33,048 nucleotides of DNA from Microcaldota archaeon (GTDB lineage: Archaea; Micrarchaeota; Micrarchaeia; Micrarchaeales; CABMGC01). The position numbers were made by a program, and so were the translations under genes. This document shows, one piece after another, positions 19,201 through 29,407 of this stretch. Position 1 is the first letter of the stretch, and each line of letters starts with the position of its first letter. The stretch lies in NCBI GenBank assembly GCA_021804095.1, contig JAJZKQ010000007.1, forward strand, positions 1 to 33,048, in the 5' to 3' direction. The notes beneath the pieces are model-generated. The model worked only from the letters and a program-made list of their open reading frames with translations, ran no database searches and was not told the origin of the DNA.

Positions 19201-19475
19201 AATCATATTTTCCAGCGTTTCTTTTTTCCTGAACATCTTTCCTTTATTCCGAATACATAGCAGATGCAGTTGCATGTGTGGCAAGCGGGCTATCAAAAGT
19301 AAGCATAAACGGGATATTAACACGCCCCATAGCCCAGTAGGCTAACATCCATCTTCCTGTAAATATCATCTTCTTGTAACTATCTGTACAGTAACAGATT
19401 AATTTTTTCTGTTATTAATTTCCAAAGATGTAAATAACATATAAGAATCTAATCTATCTAATTCTACCAACAGCA

Positions 19476-21194
19476 ATGATAACTGTGGCTAGTGATACTG
19501 ACATCTATTCTGAAGAAAAAGTAAAACATAGGAGCCTACATCTTTATTCTGCAATTGTTCTGATAATTATTCTAGCAATAAGTCTCAGAGCCTTTTTCCT
19601 AATTCGGGGTAAATTTCTGACTGTCGGAACAATGGCTGCCGTTTTAGCAATGAAACAGACTATTGCAAATGGATACGTAATACATCCAAACCCTCTAGCC
19701 AGTTTTCCAAACCACCCATATATATTCCCCGAAACCGGCCTAATCTATTTTGCAGTATATACATACAGGATCTTTCCATTTATTGGGATATTCGGCAGTA
19801 TGTACTTGATAAAAACACTTTTTACCATTCTCGGAGTCATAACCGTCTTCCTCTTCGCGAAGAAGATAACAAAAAATGCGGAGGCAGGCCTTCTCGCATC
19901 ATTGCTTTACGCCACTTCCGAGATAGGAATAACCGCAGAAGCATTCAACAGATGGAAAGGCGATTCATTTGTACCAATACTCCTTTTGTTTTCTGTATTA
20001 ATGCTTCTGCACTTGATAGAAAACAAAAACCATTATAACTCATTTAAAAAAATAGGATTCTTCCTGCTAATCACAGTTCCATTGGTTTTCTCATACTACA
20101 TCTGGAATGGCGGTTTATATGCAACTGCAGCATTCTTCTTCATACTGACTGCACTCATCATATCTAACATAATCCCAGATACTAAGAAACAGGCCCTCGC
20201 GATTATACTAATCTTCGCAGCAGCTTGGACAGCATTCGTCTTCTTTCATCTAAACAACGCAATAAGTCTAGGTCCCATAAACTTAACTCCCCATCTTTTC
20301 ATAGAAGACATACTTCAGCTTCTAGGGCAGCTCGAATCCGCTTATTATCTTCCGTCTCTGATATACCATACCTATCTCTATTATATATGGGTTTTAGCAG
20401 GATTTCTGTCGACCTTTGGCTTGTTAATAATAACCATCAGGTTATACAAGCCTTCTTTAAAGGACAAAAATCAAAAAAGCGCATACACTGCAATACTGGC
20501 AATGCTTTTGTTTGGGATACCATTTGCAATTATTCAATATAGATTCAATTCATTAGTATATCTTCCAATCTCGATAATTGCAGGATGTTCAATAGCATTA
20601 ATTCCAGATATCTGGAAACGGAACATGAAAATCTTCATACCTTCCATAATCACAATAGTCTTAATATTTGCAATATACCAGATAATCTCAACGCCACAAT
20701 ACACCGGCATGAGCCAACAGTTCCACCGCGAACTTTACTGGATTGTTAACAATACACCTAAAAACGCAACATTCCTGAATTTTGATGGTGATGGTACCGC
20801 CATACAATACTGGGCAAACAGGACCACATACAGCGATACGAACTACGCCGATAATCAAACTGTAGTAAATGACTATTACTCTTTTCTTTATGCACGTGCA
20901 GGAAATTTCTCATATCTAAACCAGATAAAACCAGACTATTTGCTTATCCATCAAGTTCCTTCGATAAACAATGATTACAACAGATCATTCAACGGAAGTA
21001 ATATCCAGTATCTGATAGAATGGACAAGATCCCCACACCCCAACTTCTATTATGACGGAGTACTCTTCAATCTTGTTTATGCTAATTTCACTCCAGAATA
21101 CATAAACAACGGTACTATCCTATTCCGGTTATTTTACATGAATGAGAGCGAAGTTGCAAAATTATTGAAGGTGAACAACAAAAATTACACCTGA
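19476..21194 (+). CDS. STT3/AglB-like membrane protein (oligosaccharyltransferase superfamily), divergent
   Basis: Multi-TM N-terminal half; C-terminal 'HRELYWIVNNTPKNATFLNFDGDGTAIQYWANRTTYSDTNYADN' aligns in layout with the WWDYG region of AglB proteins. Confidence 0.7.
   Translation: MITVASDTDIYSEEKVKHRSLHLYSAIVLIIILAISLRAFFLIRGKFLTVGTMAAVLAMKQTIANGYVIHPNPLASFPNHPYIFPETGLIYFAVYTYRIFPFIGIFGSMYLIKTLFTILGVITVFLFAKKITKNAEAGLLASLLYATSEIGITAEAFNRWKGDSFVPILLLFSVLMLLHLIENKNHYNSFKKIGFFLLITVPLVFSYYIWNGGLYATAAFFFILTALIISNIIPDTKKQALAIILIFAAAWTAFVFFHLNNAISLGPINLTPHLFIEDILQLLGQLESAYYLPSLIYHTYLYYIWVLAGFLSTFGLLIITIRLYKPSLKDKNQKSAYTAILAMLLFGIPFAIIQYRFNSLVYLPISIIAGCSIALIPDIWKRNMKIFIPSIITIVLIFAIYQIISTPQYTGMSQQFHRELYWIVNNTPKNATFLNFDGDGTAIQYWANRTTYSDTNYADNQTVVNDYYSFLYARAGNFSYLNQIKPDYLLIHQVPSINNDYNRSFNGSNIQYLIEWTRSPHPNFYYDGVLFNLVYANFTPEYINNGTILFRLFYMNESEVAKLLKVNNKNYT
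20600..20624. repeat. 25-bp direct repeat copy 1 (aattccagatatctggaaacggaac)
   Basis: Identical to 22620-22644; contains perfect 16-bp palindrome TTCCAGATATCTGGAA. Confidence 0.95.
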
Positions 21195-21265
21195 CTACTG
21201 GTTTTTTAAATTCTTATGTTCCTAATATCAATAATGCTGCAAAATAAGCAGAATTAGTTGATATA

Positions 21266-22852
21266 ATGACAAATAAGAATCTCATAATCGCATCAGTTGG
21301 AATAATTGTCATAATTGCTGTTATAATAGCTGCCGTTTCACTTACTTCTTCAGTACCAAAAACATCTACCACTTCAACAACCTCTCCCGGAACTACGTCA
21401 GTTAATACTTCTGTACAAAATCAACAGATATCCACATCAGTCCTGCTTACTGATCCCCCAGTAGTTCCAAATGGCACAACCTCCCTTCTGATACATTACT
21501 CTTCAATAAGCATACATTCAATATCTTCTAATGGCTGGCTGTCATCAAACACACAAGGAAACATAAACCTGCTGAATCTCACCAACACCTCAGTAGTTCT
21601 CGCAAATCTCAACATCTCGCCAGATTCCAGCCCTAATCTTGTAAGGTTCTATATCTCAAATGCAAGCATAACAATAAACGGAACAGTGTACAATGTCACA
21701 GTTCCAAGCGCAGAGGTTACGGCTGAAATTTCTAACTACACCAGCGCAAATGCTTATCTGACTTCAAGTATACTAATGCAGTTCTCTCCTACTATAGTTA
21801 CTATATATACTAACACAACTCCAGACTTCATACTTGTTCCTTCAGTAAAGGCTGTGGTAGTCGGGAATGTATTGGCTGGAAAAAGGCCTCAGGAAGGCGA
21901 AATGCTTCCATTGACTAAGGCTGAAGACAGATCTCTCAAAGATGCAACTCCAAATATAACAATTACCAATGCTTCGATATCCCAGTCGAATAACACTACC
22001 ACCGTATCGTTCACTGTTACTGACAACTCAAATTATTCTGTAAACCTCATGCATGCAAGCATAAATGGGGAGGAGAACATAAGCATCAACACCACAGCGG
22101 CATCTGCTGTTGCGAATTCAATAACAAGAAGGGTAGACGACATAGTAAACCAGATTCAAAACAATACAGAAAACGCATCAATCAATTCTACTGACAAAAC
22201 TCAAGTAAACGAAAGCAGTTCAGGGTATAACACCCATACTGACATAAACGAATCGACAAACGCAAGCACTAAGTATCCTGCTGAAAATTCCTCAGCAAGT
22301 TCCTCTGTAAACATATCAATTACAGGCAACGGCAAGCTAATAACTCCTGCAACAAACCAGCGAATATCATCCACATTCAAAACCGGATTAGGGATTGGAA
22401 AATTCAACAACTACAACATAGAACTTTCAGACAGGCTTGAAAATGACATGAACGGGATAGCAGGAAACTCAACATTAAGCACTTTTGTAAACAACTCAAT
22501 AATGAACGGCACATTAAATACAACTTCTTTCAGAAATGAGCTATCCGATAAAATAGAAGGCTTCATATCGCAAAGATATAAAGAAAACGAGGCCTTCCAG
22601 AATCATAATCATGTAATACAATTCCAGATATCTGGAAACGGAACCCTACAGTTACCTTTCTCAGAAGACCAATTTGCAAATAATCTGGGATATGCGCTTC
22701 AACCTGGACAATCCCATACCTTCACATTTATTGGAAGGATGACCCTTGCAAATGGACGTATGCAGATATCACTCATTCCTGGGCAGAATTATACTCTAAA
22801 TCTCCAGGGAGACATGGGTGCGAGGGCAGAGGCAAATCTCACTGCAAGATAA
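21266..22852 (+). CDS. Secreted/membrane-anchored, N-X-S/T-rich protein with DUF4382-like N-terminal region
   Basis: N-terminal TM, Ser/Thr linker, 'STSVLLTDPPVVPNGTTSLLIHYSSISIHS...WLSS...NLLNLTN...PSAEVTAEI', and about 30 N-X-S/T sequons. Confidence 0.82.
   Translation: MTNKNLIIASVGIIVIIAVIIAAVSLTSSVPKTSTTSTTSPGTTSVNTSVQNQQISTSVLLTDPPVVPNGTTSLLIHYSSISIHSISSNGWLSSNTQGNINLLNLTNTSVVLANLNISPDSSPNLVRFYISNASITINGTVYNVTVPSAEVTAEISNYTSANAYLTSSILMQFSPTIVTIYTNTTPDFILVPSVKAVVVGNVLAGKRPQEGEMLPLTKAEDRSLKDATPNITITNASISQSNNTTTVSFTVTDNSNYSVNLMHASINGEENISINTTAASAVANSITRRVDDIVNQIQNNTENASINSTDKTQVNESSSGYNTHTDINESTNASTKYPAENSSASSSVNISITGNGKLITPATNQRISSTFKTGLGIGKFNNYNIELSDRLENDMNGIAGNSTLSTFVNNSIMNGTLNTTSFRNELSDKIEGFISQRYKENEAFQNHNHVIQFQISGNGTLQLPFSEDQFANNLGYALQPGQSHTFTFIGRMTLANGRMQISLIPGQNYTLNLQGDMGARAEANLTAR
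22620..22644. repeat. 25-bp direct repeat copy 2 (aattccagatatctggaaacggaac)
   Basis: Identical to 20600-20624. Confidence 0.95.
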
Positions 22853-23021
22853 TGCGTGGGCAGAGCCTTTCAGCTCTTCTACGAATGAACTGGGAAAAAG
22901 GAAAACTTTAGAACAAAGAAAGCAGTATCCCCCGGATTTGGATTTGGACTCTCCTGAAGCAAAAAGGTTTATAGTTATCTCATGTATTAGAAAGTAAGAT
23001 GTTTTTAAACTAAGTGATTAG

Positions 23022-23561
23022 ATGAATTTATGGCATGACATAGAAACCGGGCCCGAAACTCCGAAAGTAATAAATGTAATAGTCGAAATACCTAAAGGCA
23101 GCACAAACAAATATGAATACGACAAAAAGAACAATCTTATAAGACTGGACCGGGTTCTCTTCTCCCCTGTATATTATCCCGGAGACTATGGCTTCATACC
23201 AAAAACCCTATCAGAAGACAACGATCCGCTTGATGCAATCATAATCCTTGACAAGCCAACCTACCCTGGCGTTCTTGTGGAAGCGAGGCCTATAGGCGTG
23301 CTGATGATGGAGGATAACGGAGAAAACGACGAAAAAATACTCTGCGTGATAAAAGGGGACCCAAGGTTCAGCAAAGTGAACGATATCAAAGATGCAAATG
23401 AGCACGAACTGAAGGCCATTGCACATTTCTTTGAGGTATACAAAAAACTAGAAAACAAGGTTACTAAGATACAAGGCTGGAAAGATTCAGGAGATGCCTA
23501 CAAAATCATCTCGGAAGCTATCGAACGATACGAAAAAAAGTTCAATGCGGAAAAGCACTGA
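23022..23561 (+). CDS. ppa: Inorganic pyrophosphatase, family I
   Basis: 'VIVEIPKGSTNKYEYDKKNNLIRLDR', 'YPGDYGFIPKTLSEDNDPLDAIIIL'. Confidence 0.97.
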   Translation: MNLWHDIETGPETPKVINVIVEIPKGSTNKYEYDKKNNLIRLDRVLFSPVYYPGDYGFIPKTLSEDNDPLDAIIILDKPTYPGVLVEARPIGVLMMEDNGENDEKILCVIKGDPRFSKVNDIKDANEHELKAIAHFFEVYKKLENKVTKIQGWKDSGDAYKIISEAIERYEKKFNAEKH

Positions 23562-23650
23562 AAGCGAATCCCAACAAGGCCCAAGTATTTATTCTTCCTG
23601 CCTAAATAAATGCAAAGATATTTTATATATAAGATTCATTAGGTAAAAAC

Positions 23651-25270
23651 ATGGATGCGTTTTCCAACGAATCAACCTACAAAAAATTCCTAGAGCAAGG
23701 CGATGAGCAGAGATTCGATCTTTTGTTTGATGGTGCCTTAGAAAAGGCTAAGAGGGAGATTTTCAATAAACGATTTCCTGCATACATAGGTGGAAAGGAG
23801 ATAATAGCAGAAAAAGAGCTGACCGAATACTCTCCTATAGATGGCATGCTGATAGGCAAATTCCAGTACTGCACAAGGGAAGACGCCGGAAAGGCTGTAG
23901 ACGCCGCTTTAGATGCGTTTTCCGGATGGTCAAAAACCGACTACAGGGAGAGGGCTGCAATAATGCGCAAAGCCGCAGATCTCTTCAGAAATCAAAAATT
24001 CCTGATATCGGCTATAATGAGCGTAGAGAACGGAAAAACAAGATACGAATCTGTAGGGGAAGTTGACGAAGCCATAGACTTTCTGAATTATTACGCATAC
24101 GAACTGGAGAAAAACAAAGGATATGGGATAAGGAAAAAAATAGGCGAGAGCCGAGTCAAGGTATCTGCAGGATTTCAAGGGGCTCCTGGAAACAGTGAGC
24201 AGATATCCAACATTATGAAACCATACGGTGTCTTCGGGGTAATAGCTCCATTTAATTTTCCAATATCCATATCTACCGGGATGAGTTCGGCCGCATTGAT
24301 AACCGGCAATACTGTTGTATTCAAACCGTCATCTACTGACAACATGACAATGCTGACCGGATTATACATATACAAGATATTCGAGGAGGCAGGAGTCCCT
24401 CCTGGCGTTTTCAATTATATCACCGGGCCTGGTTCTGAACTGGGAGACGAGCTTGTATCAAATCCCAAAGTAAAGGGCATAATCTTCACAGGCTCAAAAA
24501 AGACAGGATTCGGAATGATGGCAAAATCCTATAGTTTAGGTTTGCATAAAACATTTATTGTAGAGCTCGGCGGCAAGGATCCGGCCATAGTCTCAAAAAG
24601 TGCAGACCTTGATATTGCAGTTGAAGGCATATCAAGCTCAGCGTTTGGATACTCGGGGCAGAAATGCAGTGCATGCTCCAGGGTATATGTACAGGAGTCA
24701 GTAAAAGAAGAATTCATAAGCAAGCTTTCTGAAAGAACCAGGAACCTGCGCATAGGGAACCCGCTGGTAAAAGAAAATTATGTAGGTCCACTGATAAGCC
24801 AAAAATCACTCATAAAATTCAATGAGGCTGTTGCAGAGGCCGAAGCCCACGGCAGAATAATCTGTGGTGGAAAAATTGCAGGCCCTGGAGCTGAAGGAAT
24901 CTATGTTGAACCCACCATCGTAGAGATCGACCATTCAAACAGGTTATTCCACGAAGAGCTCTTCCTTCCATTCCTTGTGATAGACAGCTATAAGGACTTC
25001 AGCGAGGCAATTGCCAAGGCGAATGACACCGAGTACGGACTGACTGCAGGGCTTTACAGCAAAAACAGGACCGAAATCAACGAATTCCTAAAAAAGATAG
25101 AAGCAGGGGTAGTATATGTAAATAGGAAGATAGGCGCAACTACCGGGGCTATGGTAGGTTCTCAGGTTTTTGTAGGCTGGAAAGGCAGCGGCACAACTGG
25201 AAAGGGAACCGGAGGCAGATTCTATCTGCAGCAATTCCTGCAGGAACAGAGCCAGACAGTTGTAAAGTGA
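23651..25270 (+). CDS. Aldehyde dehydrogenase family protein, 1-pyrroline-5-carboxylate dehydrogenase-like
   Basis: 'PFNFPISISTGMSSAALITGNTVVFKPS', 'IIFTGSKKTG', 'VELGGKDPAIVSKSADLD', catalytic Cys in 'GYSGQKCSACSRVYV'. Confidence 0.93.
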   Translation: MDAFSNESTYKKFLEQGDEQRFDLLFDGALEKAKREIFNKRFPAYIGGKEIIAEKELTEYSPIDGMLIGKFQYCTREDAGKAVDAALDAFSGWSKTDYRERAAIMRKAADLFRNQKFLISAIMSVENGKTRYESVGEVDEAIDFLNYYAYELEKNKGYGIRKKIGESRVKVSAGFQGAPGNSEQISNIMKPYGVFGVIAPFNFPISISTGMSSAALITGNTVVFKPSSTDNMTMLTGLYIYKIFEEAGVPPGVFNYITGPGSELGDELVSNPKVKGIIFTGSKKTGFGMMAKSYSLGLHKTFIVELGGKDPAIVSKSADLDIAVEGISSSAFGYSGQKCSACSRVYVQESVKEEFISKLSERTRNLRIGNPLVKENYVGPLISQKSLIKFNEAVAEAEAHGRIICGGKIAGPGAEGIYVEPTIVEIDHSNRLFHEELFLPFLVIDSYKDFSEAIAKANDTEYGLTAGLYSKNRTEINEFLKKIEAGVVYVNRKIGATTGAMVGSQVFVGWKGSGTTGKGTGGRFYLQQFLQEQSQTVVK

Positions 25271-25274
25271 TCCG

Positions 25275-25682
25275 TTGTTCACAAAACTACTTTATCTTAC
25301 AACAAAATTCAAGACAAGAAAGACAAGATGCAACGGCAAGGCCTTCGAGCTCATGGTTGCAGACTCTCCAACAAAAAAAATGCTAGGTCTCATGCACCGA
25401 AAGTCTCTTCCTGAAAATAAAGGAATGCTCTTTCTCTTCAACCGGGCAGGAAGATATGATATATGGATGCTAAACATGAATCTTCCTATAGACATACTAT
25501 GGCTAGATTCCAAATCAAAAGTCATCAAAATAATTGAAAATGCAGAGCCTTGCAGCTCATTCTTCAAATGCATCCCCTACTCCTCCCCACACAATGCGAT
25601 GTACATAATAGAGCTAAATGCCGGAGCGTCAAGAAAAAATTCTATAAGGAAAGGCAGCGTATTCTCATTTCAGAAAGGATAA
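25275..25682 (+). CDS. DUF192 family protein
   Basis: 'KKMLGLMHRKSLPENKGMLFLF...DIWMLNMNLPIDILWLDSKSKVIKI' is the characteristic DUF192 layout. Confidence 0.87.
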   Translation: MFTKLLYLTTKFKTRKTRCNGKAFELMVADSPTKKMLGLMHRKSLPENKGMLFLFNRAGRYDIWMLNMNLPIDILWLDSKSKVIKIIENAEPCSSFFKCIPYSSPHNAMYIIELNAGASRKNSIRKGSVFSFQKG

Positions 25683-25748
25683 CCCTCCAACGTTTTCCAC
25701 ATAAGAAGGCTTTTAGTGTTTTTGCATATAAACCTATACTGAATATAT

Positions 25749-27260
25749 ATGACAGAGAATTCGGGCGAAAGCCAGAACAATCAACCTGAAATCTTAGGCG
25801 AAAAGATATATGAGCTAGCAAAGCGCAGGGGATTTTTCTATCCCAGCAACGAGATATACGGAGGTCTAACAGGCTTCTATGACTATGGAAGCACAGGCGT
25901 TCTTCTAAAAAGAAACCTGGAGAACCTCTGGCGCATGCACTTCCTGAGATTCAATGACAACTCCTTCGAGCTGGAACCATCACAGATAATGCCCGAACCT
26001 GTATTCATAGCTAGCGGCCATATAAAAAATTTCATAGATCCGAGTGTAAGATGCAAGAAGGAAGGCATATACTACAGGGCAGATCATATAATAAGCGAAG
26101 CCACCGGTGAAAATGCCGAGGGAAAGAAGCCGGAGGAGCTAGAGCGGCTTATAACTGAAAGAAAGATAAGATGCCCAAAATGCGGAGGCGAGCTTGGGGA
26201 GGTCAAAGTCCTCAACATGATGCTTCAGGTAAAACTCGGCGCAGAAGGGGACACTATTGCATACTTAAGACCTGAGACAGCTCAAGGAGTATATGTAAAT
26301 TTCCTGCGCCAGTTCAATATACAGCGCGGGAAGCTTCCAATGGGGCTTGCCATAATCGGCAAGGCCTTCAGAAACGAGATCTCCCCAAGACAGCTACTCA
26401 TACGCCAGAGGGAGTTTACACAGGCAGAGCTCCAGACGTTTATAGATCCAAGCGAGATCGAGAGCGTAGAGAGATGGGATGATATCAAAAATTACCAGCT
26501 GAGGCTTCTGTATTCAGGAAAAGACGAAATCCAGACATTCAGTTGTGAAGATATCGCATCATCTAAAAAGATACCCAAATTCTATGTATACTGCATGGCA
26601 AAGATGCAGCAATTCTTTATCGACATACTGGGATTTCCTCCAGACAAATTCCGCCTGAGGGAACTCTCCCAAGAAGAACGGGCATTCTACAACAGGCTTC
26701 ATTTTGACTCTGAAGTATATCTGGAAAGCCTGGGTGAGTATAAGGAAGTAGGTGGAATACATTACCGAACAGACCATGATCTAAATGGTCATGCCCAAAT
26801 ATCAAAGAAATCCCACGAAATACTTTATAACGGAAGAAGATTTGTACCTCATGTCGTAGAGCTAACTGTAGGGATAGACCGGGTTTTCTATTCTATAATG
26901 GAATTATTTTATAATCCAAAATCCGTGAAACGGGAATGGGAATGGATGGCATTTCCAAGAAGGCTCTCCCCATTTCAGTTTGCGGTATATCCTCTGGTAA
27001 ACAAAGACGGGATTCCCGAATCAGCTATCAAGGTGGCTGAAAAACTAAAGAAAAGATACGAAGCCTTCTATGACTATTCAGGAAGCATAGGAAAGAGATA
27101 TGCAAGAGCTGACGAGATAGGCATACCTTTTTCTATAACAATAGACTACCAAACACTTGAAGACAATACCGTTACAATAAGGGATAGGGATACCACGCTG
27201 CAGTCACGTGTAAGAATAGAGGAGCTTGAAGCCGAAGCGGGCAGGCTTCTAGGCTTCTGA
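25749..27260 (+). CDS. glyS: Glycyl-tRNA synthetase, class II
   Basis: 'LAKRRGFFYPSNEIYGGLTGFYDYGSTGVLLKRNL', 'LRPETAQGVYVNF', 'FRNEISPRQLLIRQREFTQAELQTFIDP', 'VVELTVGIDR'. Confidence 0.97.
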   Translation: MTENSGESQNNQPEILGEKIYELAKRRGFFYPSNEIYGGLTGFYDYGSTGVLLKRNLENLWRMHFLRFNDNSFELEPSQIMPEPVFIASGHIKNFIDPSVRCKKEGIYYRADHIISEATGENAEGKKPEELERLITERKIRCPKCGGELGEVKVLNMMLQVKLGAEGDTIAYLRPETAQGVYVNFLRQFNIQRGKLPMGLAIIGKAFRNEISPRQLLIRQREFTQAELQTFIDPSEIESVERWDDIKNYQLRLLYSGKDEIQTFSCEDIASSKKIPKFYVYCMAKMQQFFIDILGFPPDKFRLRELSQEERAFYNRLHFDSEVYLESLGEYKEVGGIHYRTDHDLNGHAQISKKSHEILYNGRRFVPHVVELTVGIDRVFYSIMELFYNPKSVKREWEWMAFPRRLSPFQFAVYPLVNKDGIPESAIKVAEKLKKRYEAFYDYSGSIGKRYARADEIGIPFSITIDYQTLEDNTVTIRDRDTTLQSRVRIEELEAEAGRLLGF

Positions 27261-27504
27261 ATGACAACCCTGATACTGATTGTCGTATTTTTATTATAAC
27301 TTGTTACCTGTACACTTCAAGATGAAGCCTGAAACATTTCTAACAATCAGCTATCAAAAAATTTCATAATTCTGCCCACTAACCAACCAATTCTGCCGGT
27401 TTTATAAAATCAGTCCCCATCAATCAAACGCGCCTGAATATAAACTCAAATTCCTAAGCCTGTTTATCTCACGCGGACCTGTTACCTAACCGGAGGCGAA
27501 ATGA

Positions 27505-27512
27505 TTTAAATA
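27505..27512 (+). promoter_or_regulatory. Box A/TATA element (TTTAAATA) for the Lon-like gene
   Basis: About 25 nt upstream of the ATG at 27533, typical archaeal spacing for a leaderless transcript. Confidence 0.55.
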
Positions 27513-27532
27513 TTAACTCCTTAAGGCTAATC

Positions 27533-29404
27533 ATGAGGACACTTCTAAAATACTCTGCGTTTTTGATGATTGCCGCATTCTTTTTAGGCACTGTGAGTGG
27601 ATACACTACACAGATACATGCTCCTGCTGTTCTTCTAAGCGAGAACCAGGGAGTGCTCACTGTAATACAGCTTAATCTGACTCAGGGCAATGGCAATGTG
27701 TCAATAAGCGGCCCATCAAAGGTCGGGAATTCAACTCTTCAGTCAGCTATTACGGCAGCAAACTACGCCTCAAAATATCTAGGAGTGAACGAATCCAACT
27801 ACAATTTCTCGTATACAATAGAGGACAATGGCTCAGATGTCTCAGGCCCTAGCGGTGGTCTTGCATTAACCCTCCTCGCAATCTCCGCCCTGGAGCATAC
27901 ACAACTTCGCGGAAATTTCACGGTTACCGGAACCATCTCTCCTTCCGGCCTGGTAGGACAGGTAGGCGGAGTATATGACAAACTTAACGCGGCAAAGAGA
28001 TACGGAATGAGATTCGCACTGATTCCTTCAGCCTCGCAGCAGAGCATAGAATATCTCATCTACTACATAGCGCAGCAGGAATTCAGGATTCCCGTGGTAG
28101 AGGTATCAAACGCATCGCAGGCACTTCCTTATGCTACAGATAAATATACTCCAAAGATAACTCCGCTAGCACTTAATTTCTCAAGCGACTACAAGCTCAA
28201 AGGTCTGCCCATGGCTCCTGTAAACTGCAGCGATTGCAACATGAGCTATTTCAGGCAGCTCATCAACTTCACATTCGGAATGCTCTCTAATTCCACAAAC
28301 CTGATATCCGGAAACCTGAGTGTTGTAAAACCCCAGATCGACTCACAGCTCAGAATCTATGAAAACATATCCGGAAAAGGATATCTATATCAGGGAGCAG
28401 ATCTCGCGTTCCTGCAATATCCTACTGTGTTCACTCTGATGAACTCTGGCAATTACAGCGTTCAAGGCGCAAATAATATCTTCAATAATGTATATTCGTA
28501 CTGTTCTTCATTGACGCCTCCAAATATGACCACTGCCAATTACGAATATGTAGTCGGAGGGCAATTAAGGCAGGAATGGGCAATGCAAAATCTGGCAGAG
28601 ATACATTCATTTATAAACGCATCAAACACAACAGACGATGTTATCTTTGGCCTAAACAATATAGCTCCATCATATGCATGGTGCAGAAGCACTTCTGAGA
28701 TGTATCACATAGCAGGAGAGATAGGAGGAACTCCAATGGGCTACTCTTCAAAACTCAAATCGGAAGCACTGGCAGCGATAGACAGGGCAAACGCTTCAGG
28801 CACAGCTGTACCTTTATATCTTCTTGCAGCAGAATCCGCATATAACTCAAGCCAATATCCTGCAGCCATTTTTGGTGCGGACTATTCTGTCTCTTTCAGC
28901 GCAAATGTAAATCCTTCAATAAACAACACCGAATTGTTGTCCATGATAAATGCAAACGCTGCAAATTCGACATATGGCATATGGTCATCAGAATTTGCCA
29001 ATTCTGCGATGTTTGCAGCATACCAGGCAAACCTCACGGGAGGCAACGAAACATATAATCTTACAAGCGCATATGTAACATCGGAGCTTGCTGCGAATCT
29101 TGCAAATGCAGAAGAGGAGACAGCATCTGGCCTTGTTCCTATAAATGAAAGCATTGCAAACGTGCTCACCCAAAACACGCAGACTGCAACCACACAACCT
29201 GAAAACAGCACAGCCATAACCTCTATAGAATACCAACTCAATCAGATCTATTCCGTGCTTCTGATATTGGTTATCATAGTCGCAATACTCGCCCTGATAC
29301 TCTTCTTCATATTGATAAGGCTATTCAGGCTTGGAAATGAGAATATTCGGAACACTGCCAGAAATACCAACTCCAGGGCCGCAAGCCAGAAAAGGAAGGT
29401 GTAA
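27533..29404 (+). CDS. Secreted/membrane-anchored Lon-like (S16, COG1750-type) serine protease lacking an ATPase domain
   Basis: Signal peptide, catalytic Ser 'SDVSGPSGGLALTLLAI', Lys 'GGVYDKLNAAKRYGMRFALIP', C-terminal TM and basic tail. Confidence 0.9.
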   Translation: MRTLLKYSAFLMIAAFFLGTVSGYTTQIHAPAVLLSENQGVLTVIQLNLTQGNGNVSISGPSKVGNSTLQSAITAANYASKYLGVNESNYNFSYTIEDNGSDVSGPSGGLALTLLAISALEHTQLRGNFTVTGTISPSGLVGQVGGVYDKLNAAKRYGMRFALIPSASQQSIEYLIYYIAQQEFRIPVVEVSNASQALPYATDKYTPKITPLALNFSSDYKLKGLPMAPVNCSDCNMSYFRQLINFTFGMLSNSTNLISGNLSVVKPQIDSQLRIYENISGKGYLYQGADLAFLQYPTVFTLMNSGNYSVQGANNIFNNVYSYCSSLTPPNMTTANYEYVVGGQLRQEWAMQNLAEIHSFINASNTTDDVIFGLNNIAPSYAWCRSTSEMYHIAGEIGGTPMGYSSKLKSEALAAIDRANASGTAVPLYLLAAESAYNSSQYPAAIFGADYSVSFSANVNPSINNTELLSMINANAANSTYGIWSSEFANSAMFAAYQANLTGGNETYNLTSAYVTSELAANLANAEEETASGLVPINESIANVLTQNTQTATTQPENSTAITSIEYQLNQIYSVLLILVIIVAILALILFFILIRLFRLGNENIRNTARNTNSRAASQKRKV

Positions 29405-29407
29405 TCA

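Noticed and set aside
19045-19323. 92-aa minus-strand ORF
   Set aside because: Mostly antisense to the NRAMP-like gene, no family resemblance.
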